In this document: positions 1 through 8,121 of the stretch, in pieces | Numbering within the stretch: the stretch's first letter is position 1 | Layout: every line of letters begins with the position of its first letter | Assembly: GCF_021389955.1 (NCBI RefSeq) | Contig: NZ_CP089980.1 | Coordinates: 4,831,001-4,895,000, forward strand | From: Fulvivirga maritima | GTDB lineage: Bacteria > Bacteroidota > Bacteroidia > Cytophagales > Cyclobacteriaceae | Length of the DNA stretch: 64,000 nucleotides | Direction: 5' to 3' | Notes under the pieces: generated by a model | Databases searched by the model: none | Told to the model about the DNA's origin: nothing | What the model saw: only the letters and a program-made list of their open reading frames with translations | Program-made: the position numbers and the translations under genes

Positions 1-292
1 TTTTGAGAAACGTTGTTTTTTGGGGGTTGAATTCTTCGCTATGAATTTGATAATTAATGTGTGTTACAATGACCTTTATGTGACCCTGTGTATTAGAAGT
101 CAAGAGGTTAAAGAAACCTTGTTGGTTAGTTATAGTGCCAATACTTCTTCCTGGTATTGTAATATGTGCATTAGCAATGGGAGCGTTATTCTCATCTTTG
201 ACCTGGCCTTGTATGTTGAGAAATTTTGCTTCTTGAGAGAAACATGTAATGCATAAGGAAATCAAGAAATGAAATATAATAAATCTTTTCAT
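1..292 (-). CDS. Partial exported protein with CarboxypepD_reg-like domain
   Basis: I found this by reading the minus strand; it runs off the left edge without a stop, so only the first 97 codons are seen. It starts at ATG 290-292 with a signal peptide (MKRFIIFHFLISLCITCFSQ), followed by a beta-sandwich of the carboxypeptidase regulatory-like type: IQGQVKDENNAPIANAHITI, then GRSIGTITNQQGFFNL and a VTHINYQ strand. Such domains sit at the N-terminus of TonB-dependent receptors, DUF5686 proteins and other envelope proteins in Bacteroidota. Which of these it is cannot be decided from this fragment. The start codon lies inside a strong inverted repeat (see 259-302). Confidence 0.8.
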   Translation of the reverse strand, partial: MKRFIIFHFLISLCITCFSQEAKFLNIQGQVKDENNAPIANAHITIPGRSIGTITNQQGFFNLLTSNTQGHIKVIVTHINYQIHSEEFNPQKTTFLK

Positions 293-302
293 TTCTTGAT
301 TT
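259..302. repeat. 16-bp perfect inverted repeat over a start codon
   Basis: The arms 259-274 and 287-302 are exact reverse complements (16 bp) around a 12-base loop (275-286). In the minus-strand mRNA the start codon and second codon of the left-edge gene (290-287) are in one arm and codons 7-12 are in the other, so the start would be base-paired. The arms are AT-rich with three G/C pairs each. It could control translation, or simply be coincidence in a hydrophobic signal peptide coding stretch. Confidence 0.6.
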
Positions 303-358
303 TATCAAATATTATGCCTCTAATTTATTAGTTGTATAACCAGATGTCTTTTCTATAT

Positions 359-1327
359 TTAAGTTGCCAAAGCCATTTTACGAGTATGTCTTATGGTATA
401 CCAGAAATGACAGGTTATACCTACAGTTACAATGGCAATGCCTAGCTGACCATAGAAGCCTGGTAAGGGTGCGCCAGTAAGTAACATTTCACCGATAAGG
501 GTAAATATAATTTCAAATACCTGGGTTGCTTCGATGGTAGAAAGAGCTACTGGGTTTTTGTTTACAATCTGTGTGGCCTGATAGAACCCTACACCACCAA
601 GGAAGCCTGAAAAGAGGGCAGAATAAAAAGAAGCCTCGCATTGCCCCATGCTGGGAAGTCCGGATTGAGCATAGCCTATTATACCAAGCACTATTAAAAG
701 AGGAATACAACCTATACTCATGCCGAGTACTCTTTGAAGAGCATTTAATGGCATATTTTTCTCTTCTAGCACCACTAATAATTTACGATTGCCCAGTGGC
801 CAAACAATGGCTCCTAACATGACTAGAAAAAAGCTGATGAAAGCATTTCCTGCAGCTTCTAGTTGGCTCATTTTTTCATACTGCATTACAAAAACACCTG
901 CAATAATCACTACAGAAAGCATTAACGCTCTTTTGGGTACGAACTTACGGTGGTCATTATAAATGAAAGGAGCTAACAGCATACCTGCTAATATGTTAAT
1001 CTGAAAGGTGGCTGCTACCATCCATCCTGGAGATATTAATGAGGCTAAGGCTAAAGCAGTATAAAGTACACCAAAACCAGTGGTGCCCCATTTAAGAAAC
1101 ACTAAGGGTTCCTTACGAATAGCGGTTAATAATGGTTTTAATTGCTTGTTGAGTAAAACCACAATTGCCAATATGGGTATAAGAAACAGCGTACGTAGGT
1201 TGGCAGTCCAGGTCCAGTGACCACCTGATCCGGAAATAAGGCTATTGATAATAAAAGTAGATGATAGAAATAATGAAGCCACCACTCCCCAGAGTATGCC
1301 TTTGTATGCTTTAGCTTGTTCTGTCAT
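359..1327 (-). CDS. EamA/EmrE-like drug/metabolite transporter
   Basis: A 322-residue integral membrane protein with about ten hydrophobic segments, of the drug/metabolite transporter superfamily. The closest recognisable group is the multidrug-resistance efflux transporter (EmrE-like) proteins found next to AraC regulators. Visible parts include an N-terminal segment GILWGVVASLFLSSTFIINS, and in the second half GFLGGVGFYQATQIVNKNP and STIEATQVFEIIFTLIGE, typical of the second EamA repeat. The substrate is unknown. The open frame begins at a TTG three codons upstream; I chose the ATG at 1325-1327 (MTEQAKAYKG). It follows the AraC-type regulator gene by about 60 bases on the same strand, so the two are probably co-transcribed and the regulator may control the pump. 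Confidence 0.75.
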   Translation of the reverse strand: MTEQAKAYKGILWGVVASLFLSSTFIINSLISGSGGHWTWTANLRTLFLIPILAIVVLLNKQLKPLLTAIRKEPLVFLKWGTTGFGVLYTALALASLISPGWMVAATFQINILAGMLLAPFIYNDHRKFVPKRALMLSVVIIAGVFVMQYEKMSQLEAAGNAFISFFLVMLGAIVWPLGNRKLLVVLEEKNMPLNALQRVLGMSIGCIPLLIVLGIIGYAQSGLPSMGQCEASFYSALFSGFLGGVGFYQATQIVNKNPVALSTIEATQVFEIIFTLIGEMLLTGAPLPGFYGQLGIAIVTVGITCHFWYTIRHTRKMALAT

Positions 1328-1387
1328 AATATGCAAAACTAGAGCAGAGGCCAGCTTACTTATGGTACTTTTCGGGTAGATTATGGT

Positions 1388-2257
1388 TTATATGGTACGC
1401 TGGTTTCTGAAGTCAGCAGGAGTAACACCGGTGTGCTTTTTGAAAAACTTACCGAAAAAGGCGGGATCATTAAATCCCAGGTCATAACAGATTTCCTTAA
1501 CAGTAGCGGTGGAAGTCTGAAGTTGTATTTTGCATTCTGTGAGCAATCGCTCTTGCAAAAGTTGAAAAAGCGTAAGCCCAGTAGCTTCTCTGCAGATACG
1601 GTTCAGTTTTTTTATATCCATTTGAAGGGTTTCTGCATAAAAAGCGGCCAGATGCTGGTCCTTAAAATGGGTCTCTATTAACTGATTAAGCTGATGAAAA
1701 ACCGGCCTGTTGTCAAGGCTTAGCTGATTATCACTATGTTGTTGACTATGTGCTTTGTTGGCATGCAGTAGCAGAAGGGAAACATAATGTAGCATGAGGT
1801 TCAAATCTTGTTTTTCGGCCTCTAACTCAGTAATGAGCTGCTCTACAATAAGGAGTAATATTTTTCTTAAATCTTTATCCAGATCTATAAAAGGAGTAGG
1901 AGTGTAGGGGGCTAATATTCCATATTTATTTTCATGAGGGTGAATATTCAAAAACCTTTTCATCAATTCTTCTCCAAATAGGATGATCCAACCATCTCTT
2001 TCGAAACTTTCAATAAGATGCACTTGCCCTTTCTGGATAAAAAACAGGCGATCAGGACTAATGGAGTAAGGTTTAAAGTCAATAGAATGCATACCCTTAC
2101 CCTCAGCGCTAAGAATAAGCTCATAATGATCATGTCGGTGAGGTAGTGCAGAAAGGTTATTAAGATCTTTATGCAAACGAGTAATATGCAGATATTCGCC
2201 TTTTAATAATTCCTGTACTGGCAAACTACCAGCTTTCTGAGCACGACTGTTTTTCAT
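1388..2257 (-). CDS. AraC-family transcription regulator with cupin sensor
   Basis: A 289-residue regulator. The N-terminal half is a cupin-like AraC ligand domain (PHRHDHYELILSAEGKG, then a GQVHLIES strand). The C-terminal 100 residues are two helix-turn-helix motifs: IKKLNRICREATGLTLFQLL, and EICYDLGFNDPAFFGKFFKK followed by HTGVTPADFR, the AraC signature. The longest frame starts at a TTG at 2293; the ATG at 2255-2257 (MKNSRAQKAG) gives exactly the same length as the second AraC protein in this window (14750-15619), which supports this start. Upstream of and in line with the transporter at 359-1327. The ligand is unknown. Confidence 0.85.
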   Translation of the reverse strand: MKNSRAQKAGSLPVQELLKGEYLHITRLHKDLNNLSALPHRHDHYELILSAEGKGMHSIDFKPYSISPDRLFFIQKGQVHLIESFERDGWIILFGEELMKRFLNIHPHENKYGILAPYTPTPFIDLDKDLRKILLLIVEQLITELEAEKQDLNLMLHYVSLLLLHANKAHSQQHSDNQLSLDNRPVFHQLNQLIETHFKDQHLAAFYAETLQMDIKKLNRICREATGLTLFQLLQERLLTECKIQLQTSTATVKEICYDLGFNDPAFFGKFFKKHTGVTPADFRNQRTI

Positions 2258-2706
2258 TAATGCTAAATTGCGCTTTCCGGATGGAATAATCAATGCGCAG
2301 ATTCAAATAGAGATTACTAAACAGCTTTTAATCAAGTTTATCCCATGTGTCTATTTCATAGCCTGTTTTTTAATCTAGTATGACAAGGTCTTTATATGGT
2401 TATTGTAGAAACGACTCAGCTAGCATTAGAATTTTTCATGGGTATAAAAACGAATGAAATATTGTATTTTGACTATGCCTATCCTTTATTGTTTATGAAA
2501 GAATAAGGCATTGTTACACCTTTTGTCGTTGAAATAGGAATCCATAATTTTTTTTCAGTCTTTTGCTGACGTTTTAATTTGAATGATATAGCTGAGAATG
2601 TGAAGAATAGCTGTATTGATCAATTTTCTTTTCAAGATAGTAATGATCGGAGTACAAGGTGAAACTATCTTAAAGGAAGTAGTAATAACGTCGAAAAATT
2701 AATAAA
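2258..2706. other. 449-base AT-rich intergenic region
   Basis: No convincing gene. It separates the minus-strand AraC gene from a plus-strand small membrane protein, so it should hold divergent promoters, but I could not place a good TAnnTTTG element. An 8-bp inverted repeat (2634-2641 and 2664-2671, AAGATAGT/ACTATCTT) lies 36 bases before the small membrane protein start. A 36-codon frame at 2396-2506 has no recognisable product. Confidence 0.5.
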
Positions 2707-2907
2707 ATGAAGCGGTTTTTAATTACAACTCTTAAGTGGTGTCTTATAATAGCAGTAATACCTACTTTAGCATTGTATTTTACTGAAGGCTTATCTCTTA
2801 AAGGAGCTGGGTTGTTGTATGGAGGCATATTCATAGTGCTTTTTGTATTAATGATTTTGCTACAACTATTTTTCTTTATAGTGAATTACTTTAGAAAATC
2901 AGAATGA
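2707..2907 (+). CDS. Small two-helix membrane protein, unknown function
   Basis: 66 residues, two predicted membrane helices: residues about 8-25 (TTLKWCLIIAVIPTLALYF) and about 34-60 (GLLYGGIFIVLFVLMILLQL), with a short basic/acidic tail ending RKSE. It starts with MKR, typical of an inner-membrane insertion signal, and has no clear Shine-Dalgarno, which is usual in Bacteroidota. I do not recognise a family. It stands alone between long intergenic regions, so it may be a real small protein or a spurious frame; the uninterrupted hydrophobic pattern favours a real gene. Confidence 0.5.
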   Translation: MKRFLITTLKWCLIIAVIPTLALYFTEGLSLKGAGLLYGGIFIVLFVLMILLQLFFFIVNYFRKSE

Positions 2908-3341
2908 CAGCTTCAAGATTGCAGTTCAGGTACAGACTTCAGCTCTGTATTAATTGCAGATCTTTCTAATTTTCATATTAATGCTTATTCCATCTCATGG
3001 TTGAATAATTTGGCAAAATAGGCTTTACTTTTAATTCACTTTCACTGCACTATTATTACTGTGCATTAAGATAACTCACAGACCAAGGAAACTGGTTATT
3101 GCGAATGCAGTGAAGTGAAGCAACCTCCGAGTGGCTTCTACTATCCTGCAAAGCTCACCTTCCATATTTTCTAGATTACTTCGTCATATCTTCCTCGTAA
3201 TTACCAGATGGGTAGGGCGTCATTCCTGAATCATGGAGCGGTAGCGTAAGGATATCAGGAATCTCACTGATCAGCCAGTAATACCTGAGTAGTTAGATTC
3301 AGGCTCTTCACTTTGTTGCGGCCAGTATGAAGATAACTATC
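2908..3341. other. Intergenic region holding degenerate dispersed repeats
   Basis: No gene seen. The stretch 3098-3265 looks like worn copies of the palindromic dispersed repeats common in bacterial chromosomes (described in its own entry). The rest is AT-rich non-coding sequence, ending in the terminator of the GH5 gene. Confidence 0.5.
3098..3265. repeat. Degenerate dispersed intergenic repeats (two types side by side)
   Basis: Three blocks look like decayed units of families of the style ATTGCGA...GAAGCAAYCTC and GTCATTCCTGA...TCAGGAATCTC. Block 1, 3098-3127, reads ATTGCGAATGCAGTGAAGTG followed by AAGCAACCTC. Block 2, 3173-3205, is its rough inverted partner (AGATTACTTCGTCAT ... CCTCGTAATTACC). 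Block 3, 3219-3265, runs from CGTCATTCCTGAA to ATCAGGAATCTC and contains an 8-bp inverted repeat ATTCCTGA/TCAGGAAT. Identification is by pattern memory; no second copy is present in this window. Confidence 0.45.
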
Positions 3342-3390
3342 AAAAAAACCGTCTTCAATCCTGTATTTAATACAAGAAGGAAGGCGGTTT
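3342..3390 (-). terminator. Rho-independent terminator of the GH5 gene
   Basis: Arms 3346-3356 and 3380-3390 (AAACCGTCTTC and GAAGGCGGTTT, one wobble pair) with a second inner stem CTGTATT/AATACAG-like. Read on the minus strand the hairpin ends in seven T residues (plus-strand A run 3342-3348). It lies 18 bases after the GH5 stop codon. Confidence 0.8.
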
Positions 3391-3407
3391 CAAATCAATG
3401 AGCCAAC

Positions 3408-5324
3408 TTATTCGCTTTTCACTATTTGATAAGTGTGCCTTGTGTTATTGGTTTGAACTTCAATTAGATAGGTTCCTGGTTTTAAATACTGACCAAAAGA
3501 TAATTGGTTGCTATTGTCTACCGTGTAAGTGCTTATACTTTTCCCGTTGAGGTCTCGTAATACAACCCGTTGCACCTGATCTTTATCTGAAAATTTCACT
3601 AATATTACATTTTTGAAAGGGTTAGGGAAAAGCTTAAGTCCTTCTTTATCTTTAGCTATTTCAGTGTTGCCTACTCTGGCACTGTTCGGAGAGGATGCCT
3701 CGAAATGTGACCAGCCTAAGCTGCCTTCATATTGAATTACCCATTGGCCGTTGACTTGCGCGGGTAAAGCATTAGACCACTGGTTTGTATAATCAACACC
3801 ATTAATGGTTAATGATTCTAAGCCCCAGCTGTTGATGTATGATATCGGGCCTGAGGTAGTCCAGCAGTATGATCCTGCACCATTTTGAGAAAATGGTGTG
3901 CTAATAGGAGTAGGAGAGCTGCATGGAGTGCCTGTCTGGTTTTCGCTAAAATTAGCGGTTATGTTCATGTTGGCATTCACCGTAACAGAAGTAGGGTTAG
4001 TACTGCCTGAGAGGCCTCCACTCCAGTTATCAAAAGACCATCCGGTGGCCGGGTTGGCAGTAATGGTTACACTGGTGCCGGCTGTATAATTACCCCCTGC
4101 AGGACTTAGTGTTATAGTACCAGAACCGATGGTGCTAGTGCTGATGCTATAGCTGCCAGGTGGTGGTGGAGTGCCTCCGGAAACGCCAGCCATCAGCGCA
4201 TCAATAGCACCCTGATCAGTTACATTCCCAGAGTAGCGATCAAATATTCCTGATCCGGTATCACCATTATGACCATTATCCCAGTATATTGGAATAATGC
4301 CTCTGGTGCTGGCACTATTGGAGATGTATTCCAAATAGTACTCTCTGGAAGCCAGGTGATCAGTAAGGGCAGTGCCGGAAAGGGAAAGACGCTTGCTAAC
4401 GCAAAACTCACCAATGATGACAGGTACATCATTGTCTACCCATTCTTGTTTTACTCTTCCAAAAAGGTCATCAGTATAAGCTTCTTGTCCCCAGTTACAA
4501 ACATCACCTCCGGCCCATGGCTGCCCCCATACGGTACAAGCAGCATTATTATCAGGGTTGAGCGTGAAGTCATATGGGTCATAATGATGTACTTCCACAA
4601 TTAAACGATCAGTGGCAGGATCAGTAGGTAAGGTGAAGTAATCCAAACCGTTCCAGATGTTAGTGTTATAGGTTTGAACTATTAATGTTCTGGAAGAATT
4701 GTTTCCGCCTGTAGCTCTTACAGCATCAACAAATGTTTGGTTATAAGACTCTTGCACCTCAATATATTCTGAGGTAGGAGCACCATAGTCGGCACGTACT
4801 TCGTTAGTGCCAGCAAATAGCAGGTGTTCATCATAGCTGGCGAAATAATTAGCAATTTGTGTCCAGTACGCATCTTGCTTTTGGTTTACCGCTTGCTGAT
4901 GGCTATAGAAAGGGTGCTCTTCCAGCCATCCACCGTCCCAGTGGCTGTTAATAATCACATACATATCATTGCTCAGTCCGTAGTCTACCACTTCTTTTAC
5001 TCTGGCTAACCAGGCAGCATCTATTTGAAGTGTAGATTGATTGGCATGACTATCCCACGCGCAGGGTAGCCTGAGCGTGTTGAAGCCTGCCGCTTTTATC
5101 TGGTTAATAAACTGCTGAGTGGCAGGAGGGTTTCCCCATCCGGTTTCTCCGCCAGGCACCTCTAGTGAGTTACCGAGATTCCAGCCAATAGTCATTTCAT
5201 CGGCTACCTGATTGGCGGTCGGCAGTTGTGCATAAGCAGGCATAATGCCAGCTAATAGAATGATCAGGAGTGTATAGCAGATTTTGCCCACTAACTCCTG
5301 ATAAAGAGTGTAATAGTTCTTCAT
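3408..5324 (-). CDS. Secreted GH5 endoglucanase-type glycoside hydrolase with T9SS tail
   Basis: A 638-residue secreted beta-glycanase. Order: signal peptide (residues 1-32, ending MPAYA-Q); GH5 catalytic domain (about 35-375) with MTIGWNLGNSLE, HWDGGW, acid/base Glu175 in AGTNEVRADYG and nucleophile Glu306 in PVIIGEFC; a Gly/Pro linker (TPPPPGS); a divergent InlB-like repeat (about 400-460, ITANPATGWSFDNWSGG); an aromatic-rich module (about 465-545) that may bind carbohydrate but that I cannot assign; and a type IX secretion type A sorting domain (last 75 residues, LKLFPNPFKN ... GTYLIEVQT). The NEV version of the acid/base motif fits subfamily GH5_4-like enzymes acting on cellulose, xyloglucan or related beta-glucans; the exact substrate cannot be told. 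Exported by Sec and then T9SS to the cell surface or medium. Single gene with its own terminator. Confidence 0.9.
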   Translation of the reverse strand: MKNYYTLYQELVGKICYTLLIILLAGIMPAYAQLPTANQVADEMTIGWNLGNSLEVPGGETGWGNPPATQQFINQIKAAGFNTLRLPCAWDSHANQSTLQIDAAWLARVKEVVDYGLSNDMYVIINSHWDGGWLEEHPFYSHQQAVNQKQDAYWTQIANYFASYDEHLLFAGTNEVRADYGAPTSEYIEVQESYNQTFVDAVRATGGNNSSRTLIVQTYNTNIWNGLDYFTLPTDPATDRLIVEVHHYDPYDFTLNPDNNAACTVWGQPWAGGDVCNWGQEAYTDDLFGRVKQEWVDNDVPVIIGEFCVSKRLSLSGTALTDHLASREYYLEYISNSASTRGIIPIYWDNGHNGDTGSGIFDRYSGNVTDQGAIDALMAGVSGGTPPPPGSYSISTSTIGSGTITLSPAGGNYTAGTSVTITANPATGWSFDNWSGGLSGSTNPTSVTVNANMNITANFSENQTGTPCSSPTPISTPFSQNGAGSYCWTTSGPISYINSWGLESLTINGVDYTNQWSNALPAQVNGQWVIQYEGSLGWSHFEASSPNSARVGNTEIAKDKEGLKLFPNPFKNVILVKFSDKDQVQRVVLRDLNGKSISTYTVDNSNQLSFGQYLKPGTYLIEVQTNNTRHTYQIVKSE

Positions 5325-5801
5325 TATTCATGAGGTTTAGTTAGAAATATTAACAATACCTATTATCCATCACTAGAAGGGCATAATAAAATGGCTGCAT
5401 TAGGGTAATGCAGGTGTTGATGAGAAGAATTAAGATTAGCAGTAACAGTAGTAAGTAGTAGAAAAACAGCTCACCTTAAGCTCTTCTATAGTTCGTGCTC
5501 AACGGGCTCAGGTTATAAGTATTACTTGTTGATATTACACTTAATTTCTCAATGCTAATAATTTTTGATGCACATAAATATCAGGAAAGTTACGTGAGTA
5601 GTGATTTTTACGGTTTTGTCTTTTAAAGTAGATGGATTAGTTAGGAGGATGAAATTCAGGCATATAGCCTCTTTAATTGACAGCTTAATTTCAAACTTTC
5701 AGAACACCTGTACTTTCGTTGATGATATGAAGACGTTCATTGAAAACTTTCACTGCGGTGAGTGTGTAATCAGCACTTTCGCAGGTGAAAGTTAATGTGA
5801 T
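5325..5801. other. Divergent intergenic region between GH5 and DUF4270 genes
   Basis: 477 bases with no supported gene; a 64-codon frame at 5601-5795 begins with GTG and has no recognisable features. Seen: a small hairpin CTGCATT/AATGCAG (5395-5401, 5407-5413) upstream of the GH5 gene, and a 9-bp inverted repeat AACTTTCAC/GTGAAAGTT (5745-5753, 5785-5793) that ends 8 bases before the DUF4270 start and could be an operator or leader stem. Confidence 0.45.
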
Positions 5802-7118
5802 ATGAGATTTTTTTTCCTGCTTCTTGTAATTGGGTTTGGGTTGATGATTTCCTGCAACGAGGAGTCTTCAACCGGAGCCCAGTTTTTTAACGGTACTTCT
5901 TTTGAGTTTACTTCCTGGGATACGCTTACCATGGATTTTTCTACCGTGAAATTTGATAGCATTACCACTAACAGCCCTTCAGTTTTGTTGATGGGCAGTT
6001 ATAGTTATGAAGATTATGGAGACATCAGTAGCCAGGTCTATGCTCAGGTGAGTCCGGCCGCTGCTTATCAGCTTGATGATGAATATATGGTATACGATTC
6101 TATAGTGCTGGTGATGAGATATAATACTTATTACCTGGGAGATACCACACAGCAGTTTAATCTGGAAGTTGCAGAAGTGATGGAAGAGATAGAGCTGGAT
6201 GATGATAATTCGGCTTTGTATAATACCAGCACTTTTAAGGTAAGTACAGATGAAGACCCTGCCGCATGGCTGGCATCATCTGAAGTTAAAATGCAACCCT
6301 TTACCAGAGATTCTTTAGAGGTAAGAATAAGTGATGAGCTGGGAAGGAAATGGTTTGATGAGTCATTAGAGAGTAATAACTTATTTAGTGATGATGATGA
6401 TTTTAAAAATGAATTTAAAGGAATAAGAATTAAAGGTGACGGAGGAGCTGTAATAGGTTTTGATACTCAATTCGAAATTAAGGTATATTATACTGATAAC
6501 AGTGTATCACCAGCCGAGCAGGAGTATATGAGCTTTACGAATGATGCCACTACGGATATCACTTTTAATCATATTGTATCAGATTACGAAAATACTCCGC
6601 TATTTACTACAGATTCAGAAGATGATGATTATATGCTGGTGTCGTCAGAAGATACAGACAATAGAGGCTTTATTCAGCCAGGTATAGGAGTATTTTTAAG
6701 AATAGATTTTCCATCCTTAAACAGTATAATAGAAGACAACCCTGATATGCTGTTGGAGAGTGCTTACCTCGTGCTAAAGCCGGTGAGCTCACAGTACCCT
6801 TCTTATGACATGTTACCAACGCAGATCACGGTATACTTTGTAGATGAAGATAACCAGACCTTGCAATCCAATTCTACGGAAATGGAATTAACACTAAACA
6901 GTGAGTTTGATAGGAATACCTATTACTCAGTGGATATAAAGGAATTTATAGATTATCAGCTTTCGCTGGATGAAAATAATGAAAATGCTCTTTTGCTTGC
7001 CATAAGTACAACCGATGATTATGGAATTGGCCTGGATTACCTCACTGTGGGTGACCAGGAGAGTGATGACTATGAAGCACAATTAAGTTTAAATATAATA
7101 AATCTTAAAAATGAGTAG
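5802..7118 (+). CDS. DUF4270-family surface/periplasmic lipoprotein
   Basis: 438 residues. N-terminal lipoprotein signal with Cys18 (GLMISC), then a long beta-rich domain typical of DUF4270: GTSFEFTSWDTLTMDFSTVK near the start, a DSIVLVMRYN strand, DNRGFIQPGIGVFLRIDFPS in the middle, and a C-terminal jelly-roll-like part ending LSLNIINLKNE. The family is common in Bacteroidota, often near envelope or polysaccharide genes, and has no established biochemical role. Very acidic (many Asp/Glu). Its end overlaps the kelch lipoprotein gene by 8 bases, so the two and the following barrel gene are one operon. The protein probably sits on the outer membrane (inference). Confidence 0.85.
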   Translation: MRFFFLLLVIGFGLMISCNEESSTGAQFFNGTSFEFTSWDTLTMDFSTVKFDSITTNSPSVLLMGSYSYEDYGDISSQVYAQVSPAAAYQLDDEYMVYDSIVLVMRYNTYYLGDTTQQFNLEVAEVMEEIELDDDNSALYNTSTFKVSTDEDPAAWLASSEVKMQPFTRDSLEVRISDELGRKWFDESLESNNLFSDDDDFKNEFKGIRIKGDGGAVIGFDTQFEIKVYYTDNSVSPAEQEYMSFTNDATTDITFNHIVSDYENTPLFTTDSEDDDYMLVSSEDTDNRGFIQPGIGVFLRIDFPSLNSIIEDNPDMLLESAYLVLKPVSSQYPSYDMLPTQITVYFVDEDNQTLQSNSTEMELTLNSEFDRNTYYSVDIKEFIDYQLSLDENNENALLLAISTTDDYGIGLDYLTVGDQESDDYEAQLSLNIINLKNE

Positions 7119-8121
7119 ACAGTTCAAATTTATGCCACTGCTGCTGGTGGGAGTAATCAGTTTGTACTTAGCGGGGTGTACCAGTGACAGCGATGAAAGC
7201 ACCTCAGAAGACGGTAACTGGATTAAAAGAAGCTCAATGGACGGGAGACAGCGTTCTGGTGCTGTTTCATTTGTAGTGGGTAATAAGGCGTATATAGGCC
7301 TTGGTTTTGATGGAGATGATTACCTAAGAGATTTTTGGTCATATAATCCGGATAATGATAACTGGGTAAAGCTGGATAGTTTCCCTGGTATTGGCAGGTC
7401 AGGAGCTGTGGCTTTTGCTATTGGCAGCAAAGGTTATGTGGGCACTGGTTATAATAATGATAGTAAGGAACTTAAGGATTTTTGGGAATATGATACCGAA
7501 AATGACAGTTGGACTCAGGTAGAAGATTATGGCGGTTCGGCCAGATTACATGCTGTGGCTTTTGCATATAATGACAGAGGATATGTAGGAACAGGTAATG
7601 ATGGTGATAATTACTTAAAAGACTTCTATAGTTATGATCCTGCTACTGACTCTTGGCGTGAAGAGGTGAGTATAAAAGGAGAAAAGAGAGATGGTGCTGT
7701 GGCTTTCACGGTAGATGATCGTGTGTTTGTAGGTACTGGAACTAATAATGGAATTTACCAAACAGACTTTTTTGAGTTTGTTCCCGAAAGTACTGACATC
7801 TGGGTAAGAATGACTGAGCTTGACGATGATGATGACTATGCCATAGTAAGGCGATATGGAGTAGCTTTTGGCGTGGAAGGAATGGGTTTTATCACTACCG
7901 GTAGCTCAGGTTCTAATTTAACTACTACTTGGGCGTATGATCCTGTAAATGATATTTGGGAAGAAAGAACTGCTTTTGAAGGGCTCGCCAGGCAAGGCGC
8001 AATAGGCTTTACGGTTAACGGTAGATCATTCGTAGGTTTGGGAACCAATAGCAGTCAGCGTTTTGATGACCTATGGGAATTCCTGCCTTTAGATGAGTAT
8101 GATGATGATCCGTATTATTAA
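7111..8121 (+). CDS. Kelch-repeat beta-propeller lipoprotein
   Basis: 336 residues. Lipoprotein signal with Cys23 (SLYLAGC), then five to six kelch repeats of about 50 residues, each with a hydrophobic strand, a GYVGTG-like loop, F(W/Y)xYDP and a Trp: for example AIGSKGYVGTGYNN / DFWEYDTENDSWTQ and AYNDRGYVGTGNDGDNYLKD / FYSYDPATDSWRE. This folds as a beta-propeller used for protein or glycan binding; no galactose-oxidase copper ligands are evident. The tail is acidic (YDDDPYY). Overlaps the DUF4270 gene upstream and the barrel gene downstream, which suggests that the three products work together at the outer membrane. Confidence 0.88.
   Translation: MSRQFKFMPLLLVGVISLYLAGCTSDSDESTSEDGNWIKRSSMDGRQRSGAVSFVVGNKAYIGLGFDGDDYLRDFWSYNPDNDNWVKLDSFPGIGRSGAVAFAIGSKGYVGTGYNNDSKELKDFWEYDTENDSWTQVEDYGGSARLHAVAFAYNDRGYVGTGNDGDNYLKDFYSYDPATDSWREEVSIKGEKRDGAVAFTVDDRVFVGTGTNNGIYQTDFFEFVPESTDIWVRMTELDDDDDYAIVRRYGVAFGVEGMGFITTGSSGSNLTTTWAYDPVNDIWEERTAFEGLARQGAIGFTVNGRSFVGLGTNSSQRFDDLWEFLPLDEYDDDPYY

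Noticed and set aside
20-256. Plus-strand 78-codon open frame at the left edge
   Set aside because: It is the shadow of the truncated minus-strand gene with signal peptide and CarboxypepD_reg-like domain; its own product has no features.
1325-1336. TTG start three codons upstream for the transporter
   Set aside because: An ATG at 1325-1327 gives a normal N-terminus; the extra residues MHI have no support. The same reasoning moved starts at 2257, 16092, 19346, 31625, 37133, 42495, 47801 and 60832.
2396-2506. 36-codon frame starting ATG in the intergenic region
   Set aside because: Too short, no recognisable product and no support from context.
5601-5795. 64-codon frame before the DUF4270 gene
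   Set aside because: GTG start, no family, no hydrophobic or repeat pattern, and it lies in the expected promoter region.
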